NCBI GenBank assembly: GCA_001647635.1
Contig: CP014761.1
Location: 2,108,001-2,172,000 of the forward strand
Direction of reading: 5' to 3'
Source of the DNA: Leifsonia xyli
Lineage (GTDB): Bacteria; Actinomycetota; Actinomycetes; Actinomycetales; Microbacteriaceae
DNA length: 64,000 nt
Positions 1 through 8,300 of this stretch are shown piece by piece; the stretch's first letter is position 1, and every line of letters starts with the position of its first letter. The translations under genes and the position numbers were made by a program. Below the pieces are notes generated by a model, which did not search any database, was not told the DNA's origin, and saw only the letters and a program-made list of their open reading frames with translations.

Positions 1-481
1 CGCTCAGCAGCGTCGCCGCGACCGGCCCTGTGATCCAGATCAGCTCCTGCGCCGAGGTGTCGAGCGCGAACAGCGCCGGGACCGCGCGGCGGGGCACCAG
101 CCGCGGGTACAGCGCGCGCACCACGGGCATCAGCGGAGGGACGGACGCCCCGATCACCGCACCGAGAACGAGCATCAGCACCGGCACGGGCGGGCCGAAG
201 GCGAGCACGAGCATCCCTGTCGCATTCAGCACCGCCGCGGCCAGCACGGGCCCGCGGATGCCCAGCACGCCGACCGACCGGCTCACCAACGGCATGGCGA
301 TCGCCTCGCCCACGCTCACACAGGCGACGACGAGTCCGGCCAGCGCGTACGACCCTGTCGCGTGCCGTACGTGCAGCAGCACGGCCAGCGACAGCATCCC
401 GAGGGGGAAGCGCGCGACCAGCTGCGAGACGGTGACCCGCAGGACACCGGGCACGCGGACGAGTTCGAGGTACGCCCGCAC
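1..481 (-). CDS. MFS permease, N-terminal part (cut by window edge)
   Basis: The first 160 or so residues of a major facilitator superfamily carrier in the inner membrane; the rest lies beyond the left edge. Read from a GTG at 481, the translation is a chain of hydrophobic helices separated by short Arg/Pro turns (for example PLGMLSLAVLLH and GLVVACVSVGEAIAMPL), the usual MFS pattern. The start is only 4 bases beyond the stop of the preceding permease gene and has no obvious Shine-Dalgarno sequence, so it is probably translated by re-initiation as the fourth gene of the binding-protein operon. Substrate unknown; the context suggests export of a product or by-product of fructosamine metabolism, which is only inference. 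Confidence 0.75.
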   Translation of the reverse strand, partial: MRAYLELVRVPGVLRVTVSQLVARFPLGMLSLAVLLHVRHATGSYALAGLVVACVSVGEAIAMPLVSRSVGVLGIRGPVLAAAVLNATGMLVLAFGPPVPVLMLVLGAVIGASVPPLMPVVRALYPRLVPRRAVPALFALDTSAQELIWITGPVAATLLS

Positions 482-485
482 CCCG

Positions 486-1322
486 CTACTTGCCCACGCC
501 GCCGGCGAGACCGCGCACGAAGTAGCGCTGGCACACGAAGAACAGGATCACCATCGGCAGCGCGGCCATCACCATCCCGGCGAAGACCACCGGATACTGC
601 GTGCCGTTCTTCGACATCATGTCGGCGAGGCCGACGGGCAGCGTCTGCACGCCGGTGCCGCTGGTGAAGATCATCGCGAACAGGTACTCGTTCCAGTTCT
701 GCAGCACGTTCAGCACGATGGTCGTCGCGATGATCGGCATGCTCATCGGCAGGATGATGCGCCAGAAGGTCGCGGCACGTGATGCTCCGTCGATCGAGGC
801 GGCCTCATCCACTTCGCGCGGCAGGTCGAGCATGTACGCGCGGATGAGGAACACCGTGAACGGGATGCGGAACGCCGTGTAGAGGATCAGCAGCCCGAGG
901 AACGTGTCGTACAGTCCCCACGCCTGGAACAGCTTGACCAGCGGGATCAGCGCGACGGTCGGCGCCAGCATCAGGCCGGCGAGCACGATGACGGTGAAGC
1001 TGCGGTTGAGCGGGATGTTCACCCGGGTCAGCCCGTACGCCGCCCACGCGCTGATCAGCTCGGTGATGAGGGTCGCCAGGACGGTCAGCGAGACGCTGGT
1101 GAAGACGAAGTCGCCGACGCCCTGGTTCCACGCCTTGCCGAAGTTCTGCCACAGCCACTCGGTCGGGAGCGCGAAGGGGTTGCCGAACAGCTCGGCGTTG
1201 GTCTTGAGGGCGTTGGTCACCATCCACAGCAGCGGGTAGAGGACGAGGACGGCGAGAGCGATCAGCAGCGCCCACATGAGGGCGGTGCGGACACCGCGGC
1301 CGAGACGGGCGAGGGCTACCAT
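486..1322 (-). CDS. ABC sugar transporter permease, MalG type
   Basis: One of two membrane subunits of a carbohydrate-uptake ABC importer (binding-protein-dependent permease family, CUT1). The 278-residue protein starts at ATG 1322 (MVALARLG) and has about six membrane segments. The cytoplasmic coupling loop that touches the ATPase, EAASIDGASRAATFW, lies near residue 172. Its start overlaps the end of the upstream permease gene by 7 bases, so the two are translationally coupled. The cluster encodes no ATPase, so a shared MsmK-like ATPase elsewhere in the genome is presumably used. The longer open frame running back to 2087 in this reading frame is a shadow of the upstream gene. Confidence 0.93.
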   Translation of the reverse strand: MVALARLGRGVRTALMWALLIALAVLVLYPLLWMVTNALKTNAELFGNPFALPTEWLWQNFGKAWNQGVGDFVFTSVSLTVLATLITELISAWAAYGLTRVNIPLNRSFTVIVLAGLMLAPTVALIPLVKLFQAWGLYDTFLGLLILYTAFRIPFTVFLIRAYMLDLPREVDEAASIDGASRAATFWRIILPMSMPIIATTIVLNVLQNWNEYLFAMIFTSGTGVQTLPVGLADMMSKNGTQYPVVFAGMVMAALPMVILFFVCQRYFVRGLAGGVGK

Positions 1323-2296
1323 TCCACTCTCCTCTTGCGCGAGTAGGCGAGCTGTGCCGCGGCCAGCAGCAGCGTGATGACGAAGATGGCGACGCCGATC
1401 GCGGCGGCCGAGCCGAAGTCGTTGGTGACGAAGCCGGCGTGGTACAGCCACGTGCCGAGCACCTGGCTGGAGTTGTTCGGGCCGCCGCTGGTCATCACCA
1501 TGACCTCGTTGAAGACCTGGAAGGCACCCGAGATCGTGACGATCATCATGAGGCCGGTCATCTCGCGCACGAGCGGCAGCGAGACCTGGAAGAACCGGCG
1601 CACCGGGCCGACGCCGTCGAGGTTCGCGGCCTCGTACAGCTCCTGCGGGATGCGCTGCAGCGCCACCGAGAACAGCAGCACGCTGTAGCCGAAGCCCTGC
1701 CACTGGCTCATCGCGATGATCGCGAAGATCGCCGTGCCCTCGTGCCCGAGCCACGCCTGGGAGAACTGGCCGAGGCCGAGGTTGTCGAGGAAGACGTTCA
1801 GGAGGCCGGTCTGCGGCTGGTAGATGAAGTAGAACAGGAGGCCGGCGACGGTCAGCGAGATCGCCGACGGGATGAAGTAGATCGCGCGGAACGCCTTGCG
1901 CCAGCGCTCGCTGCGCACGCTCTCGACGATGGCGGCGAGCACGAGGGCGCCGAAGACCTGGAAGACGATCGAGATCGCGGCGTACCAGGTGTTGTTGCCG
2001 AGGGCCTTCCAGAAGATCGGGTCCTGGCCGATCTCGGCGTAGTTGTCCACGCCGACGAAGGTCTGGTCGCCGCTGTAGATGTTCCACTTCAGGAAGCTGA
2101 AGACGATGTTCTGCAGGAGCGGCCAGTAGACGAAGATCGCCAGCACGGCCAGCGCCGGGACCAGCCAGATCAGGCCGCGCCAGCGGGCGGGACCCCGCTT
2201 TGCCGCCTTCGGGGCGACGCGGCCGGGGGCCGGGGCCGTCCGGCCGCGGTCGAGCCGCGGCCGGACGGGAGCCTGTGGGGCCTGAGTGGTGGTCAT
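1316..2296 (-). CDS. ABC sugar transporter permease, MalF type
   Basis: Partner membrane subunit of the same carbohydrate ABC importer, 326 residues. A Pro/Arg-rich cytoplasmic N-terminus of about 40 residues precedes the first membrane helix (GLIWLVPALAVLAIFVYWPL). The coupling loop EAANLDGVGPVRRFF is near residue 220. The start codon (MTTTQAP) overlaps the stop of the binding-protein gene as ATGA, which marks tight operon coupling. It is homologous to the CUT1 family used for oligosaccharides and for Amadori products (FrlN/FrlM in Bacillus). Substrate is inferred from the neighbouring frlB/frlD-like genes. Confidence 0.93.
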   Translation of the reverse strand: MTTTQAPQAPVRPRLDRGRTAPAPGRVAPKAAKRGPARWRGLIWLVPALAVLAIFVYWPLLQNIVFSFLKWNIYSGDQTFVGVDNYAEIGQDPIFWKALGNNTWYAAISIVFQVFGALVLAAIVESVRSERWRKAFRAIYFIPSAISLTVAGLLFYFIYQPQTGLLNVFLDNLGLGQFSQAWLGHEGTAIFAIIAMSQWQGFGYSVLLFSVALQRIPQELYEAANLDGVGPVRRFFQVSLPLVREMTGLMMIVTISGAFQVFNEVMVMTSGGPNNSSQVLGTWLYHAGFVTNDFGSAAAIGVAIFVITLLLAAAQLAYSRKRRVEW

Positions 2297-3615
2297 TTCG
2301 CCTTCTCGGACGCCTGTCGCACGGCCTTCAGCGCCGCCTCGGGGGTGAGGCTGCCGGAGACGAGACCCTCGGAGACGGAGACCCACGCGTCGCCGACGGA
2401 GGGCACGCTCGCCATGTCCAGCCAGACCACGGTCGATTTCGCGTCGTTCACCAGCTTGGTGCCCTCGGCGACGGCCGGGCTCGACGTCTGGTCGGTCACC
2501 ACATCCTTCACCGCGCTCGGCTGGCCGTACGGCGGCGAGGAGAGCGTTGTCGCGTTCTTCGTGTTCATGACGAACTTCATGAAGTCGAGGGCGAGCGCGG
2601 CGTTCTTGCTCTTCTTGTTGATCATGTAGCCCTCGGGCGCGGCCTCGAGCGTCGAGGTGTCGCCCTTCGCGCCCTCGGCGGCGGGCAGCTGGAAGATGCC
2701 GAAGCCGTCCTTGGCGAGCTGGCTGTCCTTCGTGTTCACCGAGTCGAACTCGATGAGCTCCTGGTAGTACATCGCGGCTTTGCCGGTCGCCTGCTGCTGC
2801 TGGGCGGTGGTGTAGGTGACGCCGTTGGAGTTGCCTGCGTCGCCGGTGCACTGGGTCACCAGCTCCTGGAACTGCTTCATGCCCTCCAGGTAGCCCTCGT
2901 CCGTGTACTTCGCGGTCTTCGGCAGCAGGTCGGCCTCGAGGGTCTTCTGCGGGACGTCATACGCGAAGAGCTGGCCGAGGTAGTGGAGGCCGGGCCAGCC
3001 GTCCTTGTTGCCGAACGCGATCGGGGTGATGCCGGCGGCTTTGATGGTCGAGCAGTCGGAGATCAGCTCCTCGAGCGTCTTCGGCACGCTCAGGCCGAGG
3101 TCGGAGAAGACCTTCTTGTTGTAGCCCATGAACTTGCCATCCACATACTGCGGGATGCCGTAGTACTTGCCGTCGTACTTGAAGGCGTTGAGCGATCCCT
3201 CTCCGAAGGTGTCGCCCCAGGACGTGCCCGGCGCGATGACGGAGGTGAGGTCGACCGCCAGGCCGTTGGCGGCGAAGTTCTCGCCCCAGTTGCCGGCGTA
3301 GCTGAAGTAGATGTCGGGCAGCGACTGCGACCCGATCAGGACCTTCTCCTTGTCCTTGATCGCGTTGTCGTCCGTCTCCTGGGCGAGGGTGATCTTCACC
3401 TGCGGGTGGAGCTTGGTGTAATCCTTCACCAGGCCCTCGAAGTACGAGCCGAGCGGGTCGCCCGCGGCGGCGGTGAGGATGCTGATGCTGCCGGAGTAGT
3501 CCGGCTTCGCGGTGATGTCGGCGCTGGCGCCGCCGCCCGAGGAGCAGGCGGTGAGCGCGAGCGCCATGACGCCCGCTGCCGCTGCCGTGATGGTCCTGGT
3601 CTTCTTCACGCTCAT
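2293..3615 (-). CDS. Extracellular solute-binding lipoprotein (probable fructosamine binding)
   Basis: Periplasm-equivalent, membrane-anchored substrate receptor for the ABC importer encoded just downstream. The 440-residue product begins with a lipoprotein signal (KKTRTITAAAAG...LALTACSS) with the lipidated Cys near residue 24, followed by a type 1 binding-protein fold (family SBP_bac_1; KIREN-like features such as PDIYFSYAGNWG and a closing TLEAAPEGYMINK). Start choice: the ATG at 3615 has GGGAG directly against it, whereas a GTG two codons later (3609) has the same GGGAG at a 6-base distance, so the GTG may be the true start. A sigma-70-like promoter and palindromic operator lie 85-115 bases upstream. 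Confidence 0.92.
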   Translation of the reverse strand: MSVKKTRTITAAAAGVMALALTACSSGGGASADITAKPDYSGSISILTAAAGDPLGSYFEGLVKDYTKLHPQVKITLAQETDDNAIKDKEKVLIGSQSLPDIYFSYAGNWGENFAANGLAVDLTSVIAPGTSWGDTFGEGSLNAFKYDGKYYGIPQYVDGKFMGYNKKVFSDLGLSVPKTLEELISDCSTIKAAGITPIAFGNKDGWPGLHYLGQLFAYDVPQKTLEADLLPKTAKYTDEGYLEGMKQFQELVTQCTGDAGNSNGVTYTTAQQQQATGKAAMYYQELIEFDSVNTKDSQLAKDGFGIFQLPAAEGAKGDTSTLEAAPEGYMINKKSKNAALALDFMKFVMNTKNATTLSSPPYGQPSAVKDVVTDQTSSPAVAEGTKLVNDAKSTVVWLDMASVPSVGDAWVSVSEGLVSGSLTPEAALKAVRQASEKAK

Positions 3616-3699
3616 CTCCCGTCGTGCGGGTCGTGCGGTCGGGTTCGTCCGCTGACCCGTCTTTGGATCGTGGGTCGCTCCACGCGACCGGTTGCGATG

Positions 3700-3728
3700 A
3701 CTATACGTGATTTTGGTACCGGTATCAA
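3700..3728 (-). promoter_or_regulatory. Promoter of the binding-protein operon
   Basis: On the minus strand TTGATA (3728-3723) and TATAGT (3705-3700) are separated by exactly 17 bases, a good vegetative promoter. The -35 hexamer is part of the palindromic operator described next, so a bound repressor would block RNA polymerase directly. Confidence 0.75.
3713..3728. promoter_or_regulatory. LacI-type operator, site 1 (TTGGTACCGGTATCAA)
   Basis: A 16-bp near-perfect palindrome centred on ACCGGT. The identical 16 bases recur at 6940-6955 in front of the frlB-like gene, and a 14/16 match lies at 41379-41394. The lacI-family gene at 3851-4948 lies between the first two sites and is the obvious candidate regulator. 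Confidence 0.75.
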
Positions 3729-3746
3729 CATCGCCCAAGAAAGCGC

Positions 3747-3802
3747 GAAGTGCAGCTTGTTGCGCACCTGCACGGCGTGTCGACCGCAACTAGCTGCCCT
3801 TC
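3747..3802 (+). repeat. 56-bp inverted-repeat element, copy a
   Basis: Arms GAAGTGCAGCTTGTTGCG and CGCAACTAGCTGCCCTTC pair with two mismatches around an asymmetric centre that contains GGCGTGTCGACCG. Copies of exactly the same length and orientation occur at 31480-31535 and 49992-50047. This copy lies 48 bases beyond the lacI stop and 19 bases upstream of the operator-promoter of the binding-protein gene, so it could also serve as a transcription terminator for the lacI operon. Confidence 0.85.
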
Positions 3803-3850
3803 GGCGGCTGGTGGGTGGGAAGGGGGACGGCGGGAGGGGAGGGGGAGGGG

Positions 3851-4948
3851 CTAGCGAGAGGGCGGCGGGGCGACGGAGTCGCGCTCGATGAAGTCGGCCT
3901 CGAGGACGTGCGTGGCCACGGGCGCCTCGCTGCCGGCGACGCGGGCGAGCAGGCACTCGGCGGTCAGTTCGCCGAGCTGGTGCATCGGCTGGGCGACGAC
4001 CGACATCGGCGGCGTCATCACGCTCGCCCACGAGCTGTCGTCGAAGCCGATCAGCGACACGTCCTCCGGGCAGCGCAGCCCGCGCTGCCGCATGGCGCGC
4101 AGGGAACCCGTGAGCGCATCCGTCTCGGTCGCGAAGATCGCGGTCGGCGGGTCGGACAGCGCCAGCATCCCGAGCACCGCCCGCGTGGCCTGCGACTCGT
4201 TCTTGACGACGTGCGTGACGAGCGAGGTGTCGAAGGGGATGCCGGCGTGCTCCAGCGCCTCGAGATACCCGAGCAGGCGCTCGCCGTCCGACCAGAGCGC
4301 GTGGTCCAGGATGCGGCGCAGATCGTCCGCGTCGGCCGCGGGCTCGTTCGTCACCGGTCCCCAGACGAAGCCGATCCGCCGGTGGCCCTTCTCGATGAGG
4401 GAGAGCACGGCCTGGCGCGACGCCTCACGGTTGTTGATGACGACCGCGTCCGCATCCACCGTGTCCACGAGGCGGTCGAGCAGCACCAGCGGGATCTCGC
4501 GCTTGGCGACGATCTCCAGATGCGGCAGGGACGCGGAACGACCGGCGGCCGGCGCCAACGCGATCCCGTCGACCTGCTTGTCGACGAGCACGTCGATCGC
4601 GGCCGCCTCCTGCTGCAGACTCTCGTCGGTGCTGAGCACGATCACGTCGTAGTCGGCCTTGCGCGCGGCGTCGCTGATGCCGCGCAGCACGCCGGCGAAG
4701 AACGGGTTGCCGACGTCGGCGAGCACCACGCCGAGCGTGCGCGTCTCCCCCGTCGTCATGCTGCGGGCGATCGTGTTCGGCCGGTAGCCGAGCTCCTTGG
4801 CGACGGCGAGGATGCGGTCCCGCGTCTTCGGGCTCACCGAGCCGTAGCCGCCGAGGGTCCGGGCGACGGTCGCGCGGCCGACGCCGGCCGCGGCCGCCAC
4901 CTCGGAGATCGTCGGCGAGGGAGTGCGGTGGTCCCGCTCCGTAGACAT
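3851..4948 (-). CDS. LacI-family repressor of the fructosamine locus
   Basis: Transcription factor with an N-terminal helix-turn-helix and hinge helix (TISEVAAAAGVGRATVARTL, residues about 12-31, then NTIARSM) and a C-terminal sugar-binding domain of the periplasmic-binding-protein fold (GVVLADVGNPFFAGVLRG; FDDSSWASVMTPPMSVV). The frame is open to a GTG at 4954, but ATG 4948 has AGGAAGG about 7 bases upstream and is preferred, giving 365 residues. It is the last gene of the frlB-frlD-lacI operon and most likely binds the two TTGGTACCGGTATCAA palindromes, releasing them on binding a fructosamine or its phosphate. The effector is inferred. Confidence 0.9.
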   Translation of the reverse strand: MSTERDHRTPSPTISEVAAAAGVGRATVARTLGGYGSVSPKTRDRILAVAKELGYRPNTIARSMTTGETRTLGVVLADVGNPFFAGVLRGISDAARKADYDVIVLSTDESLQQEAAAIDVLVDKQVDGIALAPAAGRSASLPHLEIVAKREIPLVLLDRLVDTVDADAVVINNREASRQAVLSLIEKGHRRIGFVWGPVTNEPAADADDLRRILDHALWSDGERLLGYLEALEHAGIPFDTSLVTHVVKNESQATRAVLGMLALSDPPTAIFATETDALTGSLRAMRQRGLRCPEDVSLIGFDDSSWASVMTPPMSVVAQPMHQLGELTAECLLARVAGSEAPVATHVLEADFIERDSVAPPPSR

Positions 4949-4982
4949 CGCCACCCCTTCCTGATCCGGGGCGGCCTCCGCC

Positions 4983-5902
4983 CTAGCCGGCTTCGCCCGC
5001 CGTCACCGGCGGCAGCGAGCCGACCCGCGCGGCCAGATCGACCGCGCGCCCGTGACCGAACGCGCCCTCGACCGTGCACTGCCGCGCGGCGTACTGCGCC
5101 GCCCGCCGCATCGACCGATGAAGAGCGGCGCCGCCGGCCCGCGCATTCCTGCGCCAGCCGGATCGGAGCAATTCAACCACGAACGCGCTCACGTACGCGT
5201 CGCCGCATCCCATCGTGTCCACGAACGGCCCTGGCACCGGCGCCGCGTCGGAGTAGTAGTACGCGTCGCCGTCGAACAGCACCGCACCGTCATCCCCCTG
5301 GGTCCCCAGCACGAGCGACGGCCCGTACGATGCGATGCGTCGGAGCTCGGCCCAAGTGTCCGTGCGGGACTGCCCCCGAGCGACACGAGGGCGAGGTCGA
5401 TCCACGGGCCGACCGCGTCCAGGTACTCCGTCGTGCGGTACTCGGGCTCGGACGAGAAGTCGTACGAGCGCAGCACCCGCGTGGATGCCAGCTTCGGCAG
5501 CTCCGGGATGATGCCCGAGTAGGCGCTCGAGTGCACCAGCGAGAAGCCCGAGATGTAGCGAAGATCCTCCTCGCTCAGCCGCACCGGGTCGCTGATCGTG
5601 ACACCCCCCTGGTTCCAGCCCAGGAAACGGCGCTCGCCGTCCACCGTCTCGATCTCGGTGATCCCGTTGGGACCCGGGCGCACCGAGGACCGCGAGGTGT
5701 CGACCCCGCAGTCCTCGATGGCCGCACGCACGAAGCGCCCCTGCTCATCGTCGCCGAAGACCCCCAGGTACGCCGCCTCGGCGCCGAGCTGCCGGGCGAA
5801 GACCGCGACGTTCACCGCGTTCCCGCCCGGGTACTCGACGCCGCGATCGACGAACCGGTCGACGATGTTGTCCCCGAGACCGAGGACGCGCACCGTGCTC
5901 AT
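4983..5902 (-). pseudogene. frlD: FrlD-like fructosamine 6-kinase, interrupted by one frameshift
   Basis: PfkB-family sugar kinase expected to phosphorylate a fructosamine at C6 before cleavage by the FrlB-like deglycase encoded just upstream. The first part (5902 to about 5375) carries LGLGDNIVDRF, PGGNAVNVAVFARQLG and YDFSSEPEY, matching FrlD-type kinases. The second part, in another frame down to 4983, carries the catalytic motif DTMGCGDAYVSAF (usually DTxGAGD). The frames join if one base is added to the C5 run at 5373-5377, giving SLGGQSRTDTWAE. Either the gene is broken or the run was undercounted; the latter fits four other such events in this window. The intact protein would be about 306 residues. 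Confidence 0.85.
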
Positions 5903-5912
5903 CGACGCCCGC

Positions 5913-6914
5913 TCAGTACGCCACGACGCGGTAGTAGCGGCGCAGGTCGAGCGAGTGGTCGCGCACCTGGGCGAGGTGCTTGCTGAAGCGGTCGACGACC
6001 GCGTCCACGACGATCGGCGCCAGCAGCCCGCGGAACTCGTCGCTCACGCCCGGGAGAGCGTAGTCCTTGGTGTCGATGACGGTCACGTCGTCGCTGTACT
6101 CCTTCGAGAAGGAGATGACGCGGTCGGTGAGCGGGCGCGTCTCGTCCTCGCCCGCGAACACGATGATGCTGGTGTCCTTCTCGATGAGCTCGAGCGAGCC
6201 GTGGAAGAACTCGGCGGCGTGGACGCGCGTGGTGGTCAGCCACTGCATCTCCTCGAGGATGCACATCGAGTAGAGGTAGGTGAAGCCCCACAGCTGGCCG
6301 GCACCGGTCAGGAAGTGGTAGTCGTTCTCGGCGTGCTTCTCGGCGAAGGTCTTGCCGATCGGGTCGGCCTGCTCGGTGACGGCGATGAGGGCCTCGGGCA
6401 GCGCCTCGAGGTCCTTCACGAGACGGTCGTAGCCGTCGAACTCGCCGCGGAGCGAGAGGAATTTGGCGGCGAACGTCAGGAACTGCACGTCGAAGGGCCA
6501 CGCCTTGGGCGCCGACAGCAGCACCTCGTCGACGGCGGACGCGATCGGGCTCTCCGGGTAGCCGGTGAAGCCGACGGTCAGCGCACCCTTCTCGCGGGCG
6601 AACTCGACGCACTCGAGGATGTCCTCGGTGGTGCCGGACACGGAGGCGAAGATCGCGACCGAGTCGGGGCCGAACTGCGGGTCCGGCGCGAGCACGAATT
6701 CCTTGCCGATGACGGCGCGCACCGGGAAGGACGAGTGCGTCTGGAAGAAGCGCTCGTAGGGGAGCGCGGCGGCGTACGTGCCGCCCGCGCCGATGAAGTA
6801 GATGTTCTTCCAGCGTCCGGCGCTGACGCGCTCGGCCAGCTCCTCGATCTGCGGCCGCAGCGCGACGGTGCTGCGGACCTGCTCCAAGTATTCCTCTTCG
6901 TTGAAGCCCAGCAT
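5913..6914 (-). CDS. frlB: FrlB-like fructosamine-6-phosphate deglycase (SIS domains)
   Basis: Cytoplasmic enzyme that splits a 6-phosphofructosamine (for example fructoselysine 6-phosphate) into glucose 6-phosphate and the free amine. The 333-residue protein has two SIS domains, with phosphosugar-binding GAGGTYAAA (about residue 41) and SVSGTTEDIL (about residue 92). It shares FrlB-like blocks: AEFFHGSLELIE, AGEDETRPLTDRVISF and a C-terminal DHSLDLRRYYRVVAY, very close to the E. coli FrlB ending. Start ATG 6914 has GGAGGGAG at a good distance. It leads the operon frlB-frlD-lacI. A glucoselysine or other Amadori-specific deglycase is possible; isomerase (AgaS/GlmS-like) activity is less likely given the adjacent FrlD-like kinase. 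Confidence 0.85.
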   Translation of the reverse strand: MLGFNEEEYLEQVRSTVALRPQIEELAERVSAGRWKNIYFIGAGGTYAAALPYERFFQTHSSFPVRAVIGKEFVLAPDPQFGPDSVAIFASVSGTTEDILECVEFAREKGALTVGFTGYPESPIASAVDEVLLSAPKAWPFDVQFLTFAAKFLSLRGEFDGYDRLVKDLEALPEALIAVTEQADPIGKTFAEKHAENDYHFLTGAGQLWGFTYLYSMCILEEMQWLTTTRVHAAEFFHGSLELIEKDTSIIVFAGEDETRPLTDRVISFSKEYSDDVTVIDTKDYALPGVSDEFRGLLAPIVVDAVVDRFSKHLAQVRDHSLDLRRYYRVVAY

Positions 6915-6939
6915 GTGTCTCCCTCCACCGATCCAGTTT

Positions 6940-6955
6940 TTGGTACCGGTATCAA
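6940..6955. promoter_or_regulatory. LacI-type operator, site 2 (TTGGTACCGGTATCAA)
   Basis: Identical to site 1 over all 16 bases and 26 bases upstream of the frlB-like start. On the minus strand the left half supplies a TTGATA -35-like hexamer as at site 1, but the hexamer 17 bases further (ATCGGT) is a poor -10, so the exact promoter here is uncertain. Confidence 0.75.
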
Positions 6956-7065
6956 CTCGTCTCAATGCTGGCACATGGGAACGGGATGCGCAACAGCGCG
7001 TACCCCTCGCGTCCGCCCGTCGCCAGCCCCGGGACGCGGGACCCGGCCCGTGCTTGCGTAGGGGC

Positions 7066-7962
7066 ATGCCAGAGAACCAGTTCACCTTCGACAACCCCGT
7101 CGACCGTTACCCGGTCATCCACCCGGACGAGACGCAGGTGCCCGAGCCGGGCCTCGAGAGCGACCTGCACCCGGCCGCCGACCTCGGCGAGGACAGCTAC
7201 GTCGGCACCGGCCGACTCACCGGCCGCAAGGCCATCGTGACCGGAGGCGACTCCGGCATCGGCGGCGCCACCGCGATCGCGTTCGCCCGCGAGGGCGCCG
7301 ACGTCGCGATCGTCTACCTGCCGGAAGAGGAGGAGGACGCGCAGCGCATCGCCGGCCTGATCCGGGATGCGGGACGTACCGCCGTCACCATCCCCGGCGA
7401 CCTGAAGGAGCGCGCGTTCAGCGACGAGGTCGTGAAGCGGGCCCGCGACGAGCTCGGCGGGATCGACATCCTCGTCAACAACGCGGGCAAGCAGATCGCC
7501 ACCGAGAGCCTGACCGATGTGAACGATGAGCAGTTCGACCACACGATGAAGACGAACATCTACGCGATGTTCTGGCTCACGCGGGCGGCGCTGCCTCACC
7601 TGCCGGCCGGCGCGACGATCATCAACACGACGTCTATCCAGGCGTATTCGCCCAGCGAGACCCTCGTCGAGTACGCGACGACGAAGGCGGCGATCAACGC
7701 GTTCACGAAGGCGCTCGCCCAGCAGCTCGCGCCGAAGGGCATCCGCGTGAACGCCGTCGCGCCGGGTCCGATCTGGACGCCGCTGCAGGTCAGCAAGGGC
7801 CAGCCGCCGGAGGCGATCCCCGAGTTCGGGCAGCAGACGCCCCTCGGCCGACCGGGTCAGCCGGCGGAGCTCGCGCCCGCGTACGTCTTCCTGGCGTCGC
7901 CGGAGTCGAGCTACGTCATCGGCGAGACGCTGGCGGTGACGGGCGGTATGCCGACGCCGTAG
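7066..7962 (+). CDS. SDR-family oxidoreductase (general stress / glucose dehydrogenase-like)
   Basis: NAD(P)-dependent short-chain dehydrogenase of 298 residues. A 45-residue N-terminal extension (FDNPVDRYPVIHPDETQVPEPG) typical of the YghA/YdaD stress group precedes the Rossmann domain: nucleotide motif TGGDSGIGGATA (about residue 63), NNAG (about 144), catalytic Ser in NTTSIQAYS and YATTK (Tyr and Lys). The start MPENQF at 7066 follows a GGGG-rich stretch; earlier in-frame codons have no support. The substrate is not predictable from sequence. It stands alone, divergent from the frlB operon, and is followed by a strong hairpin. Confidence 0.92.
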   Translation: MPENQFTFDNPVDRYPVIHPDETQVPEPGLESDLHPAADLGEDSYVGTGRLTGRKAIVTGGDSGIGGATAIAFAREGADVAIVYLPEEEEDAQRIAGLIRDAGRTAVTIPGDLKERAFSDEVVKRARDELGGIDILVNNAGKQIATESLTDVNDEQFDHTMKTNIYAMFWLTRAALPHLPAGATIINTTSIQAYSPSETLVEYATTKAAINAFTKALAQQLAPKGIRVNAVAPGPIWTPLQVSKGQPPEAIPEFGQQTPLGRPGQPAELAPAYVFLASPESSYVIGETLAVTGGMPTP

Positions 7963-8300
7963 GCGGGCGGCCCGTCGAAACGGAGGAGAAACGGTGGGTC
8001 TAACCGCCGGGTCTCCTCCGTTTCGTGCGTTTGGGCGGCGTGGCGGTGGGCGACTCCTCCGTTTCGAGCCGGTTGAGCCGCCCCGGGCGGCGGGGATGTA
8101 CCGCGTTCGGAAGGGAGGAGATGAGCGCCTCCGCTGGCCTGATCGACCACAGCGGGAGGAGATTCGGGCCGGCTGGACGCCGATGTCCTCCTTTTCGAGC
8201 GCCGCGCGGGAGGAGCGGGCGAGTCGAAAGAGAGCAGCGGGTGGAGTAGAGCGGGCAGCGGTCGGGCGCGCGGCAGGGAGGATGCGCGGGAATCTGCCCT
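7963..8300. other. Non-coding stretch with degenerate GGAGGAG/CTCCTCC motifs
   Basis: No convincing gene on either strand; open frames here lack start signals and family features. Besides the perfect hairpin at 7976-8025 it holds further partial copies of its arm: CTCCTCCGTTTCG at 8054-8066, a variant GTCCTCCTTTTCG near 8185, and GGAGGAG on the opposite sense near 8116, 8156 and 8210. It looks like decayed repeat DNA next to the gene remnant described below. Confidence 0.5.
7976..8025. repeat. Perfect 14-bp inverted repeat (hairpin) after the SDR gene
   Basis: CGAAACGGAGGAGA (7976-7989) and TCTCCTCCGTTTCG (8012-8025) are exact reverse complements around a 22-base loop that itself contains CGGT and ACCG. 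It begins 14 bases after the SDR stop. There is no T-run, so it is not a textbook terminator, but it may end or protect the SDR transcript. A third arm-like copy follows at 8054-8066. Confidence 0.8.

Noticed and set aside
486..2087. 533-residue open frame on the minus strand
   Set aside because: Only the last 278 codons (from ATG 1322) are a real permease; the rest is the upstream permease read in the wrong frame. The same holds for the long frames ending at 1316, 13071, 28294, 56087 and 57937.
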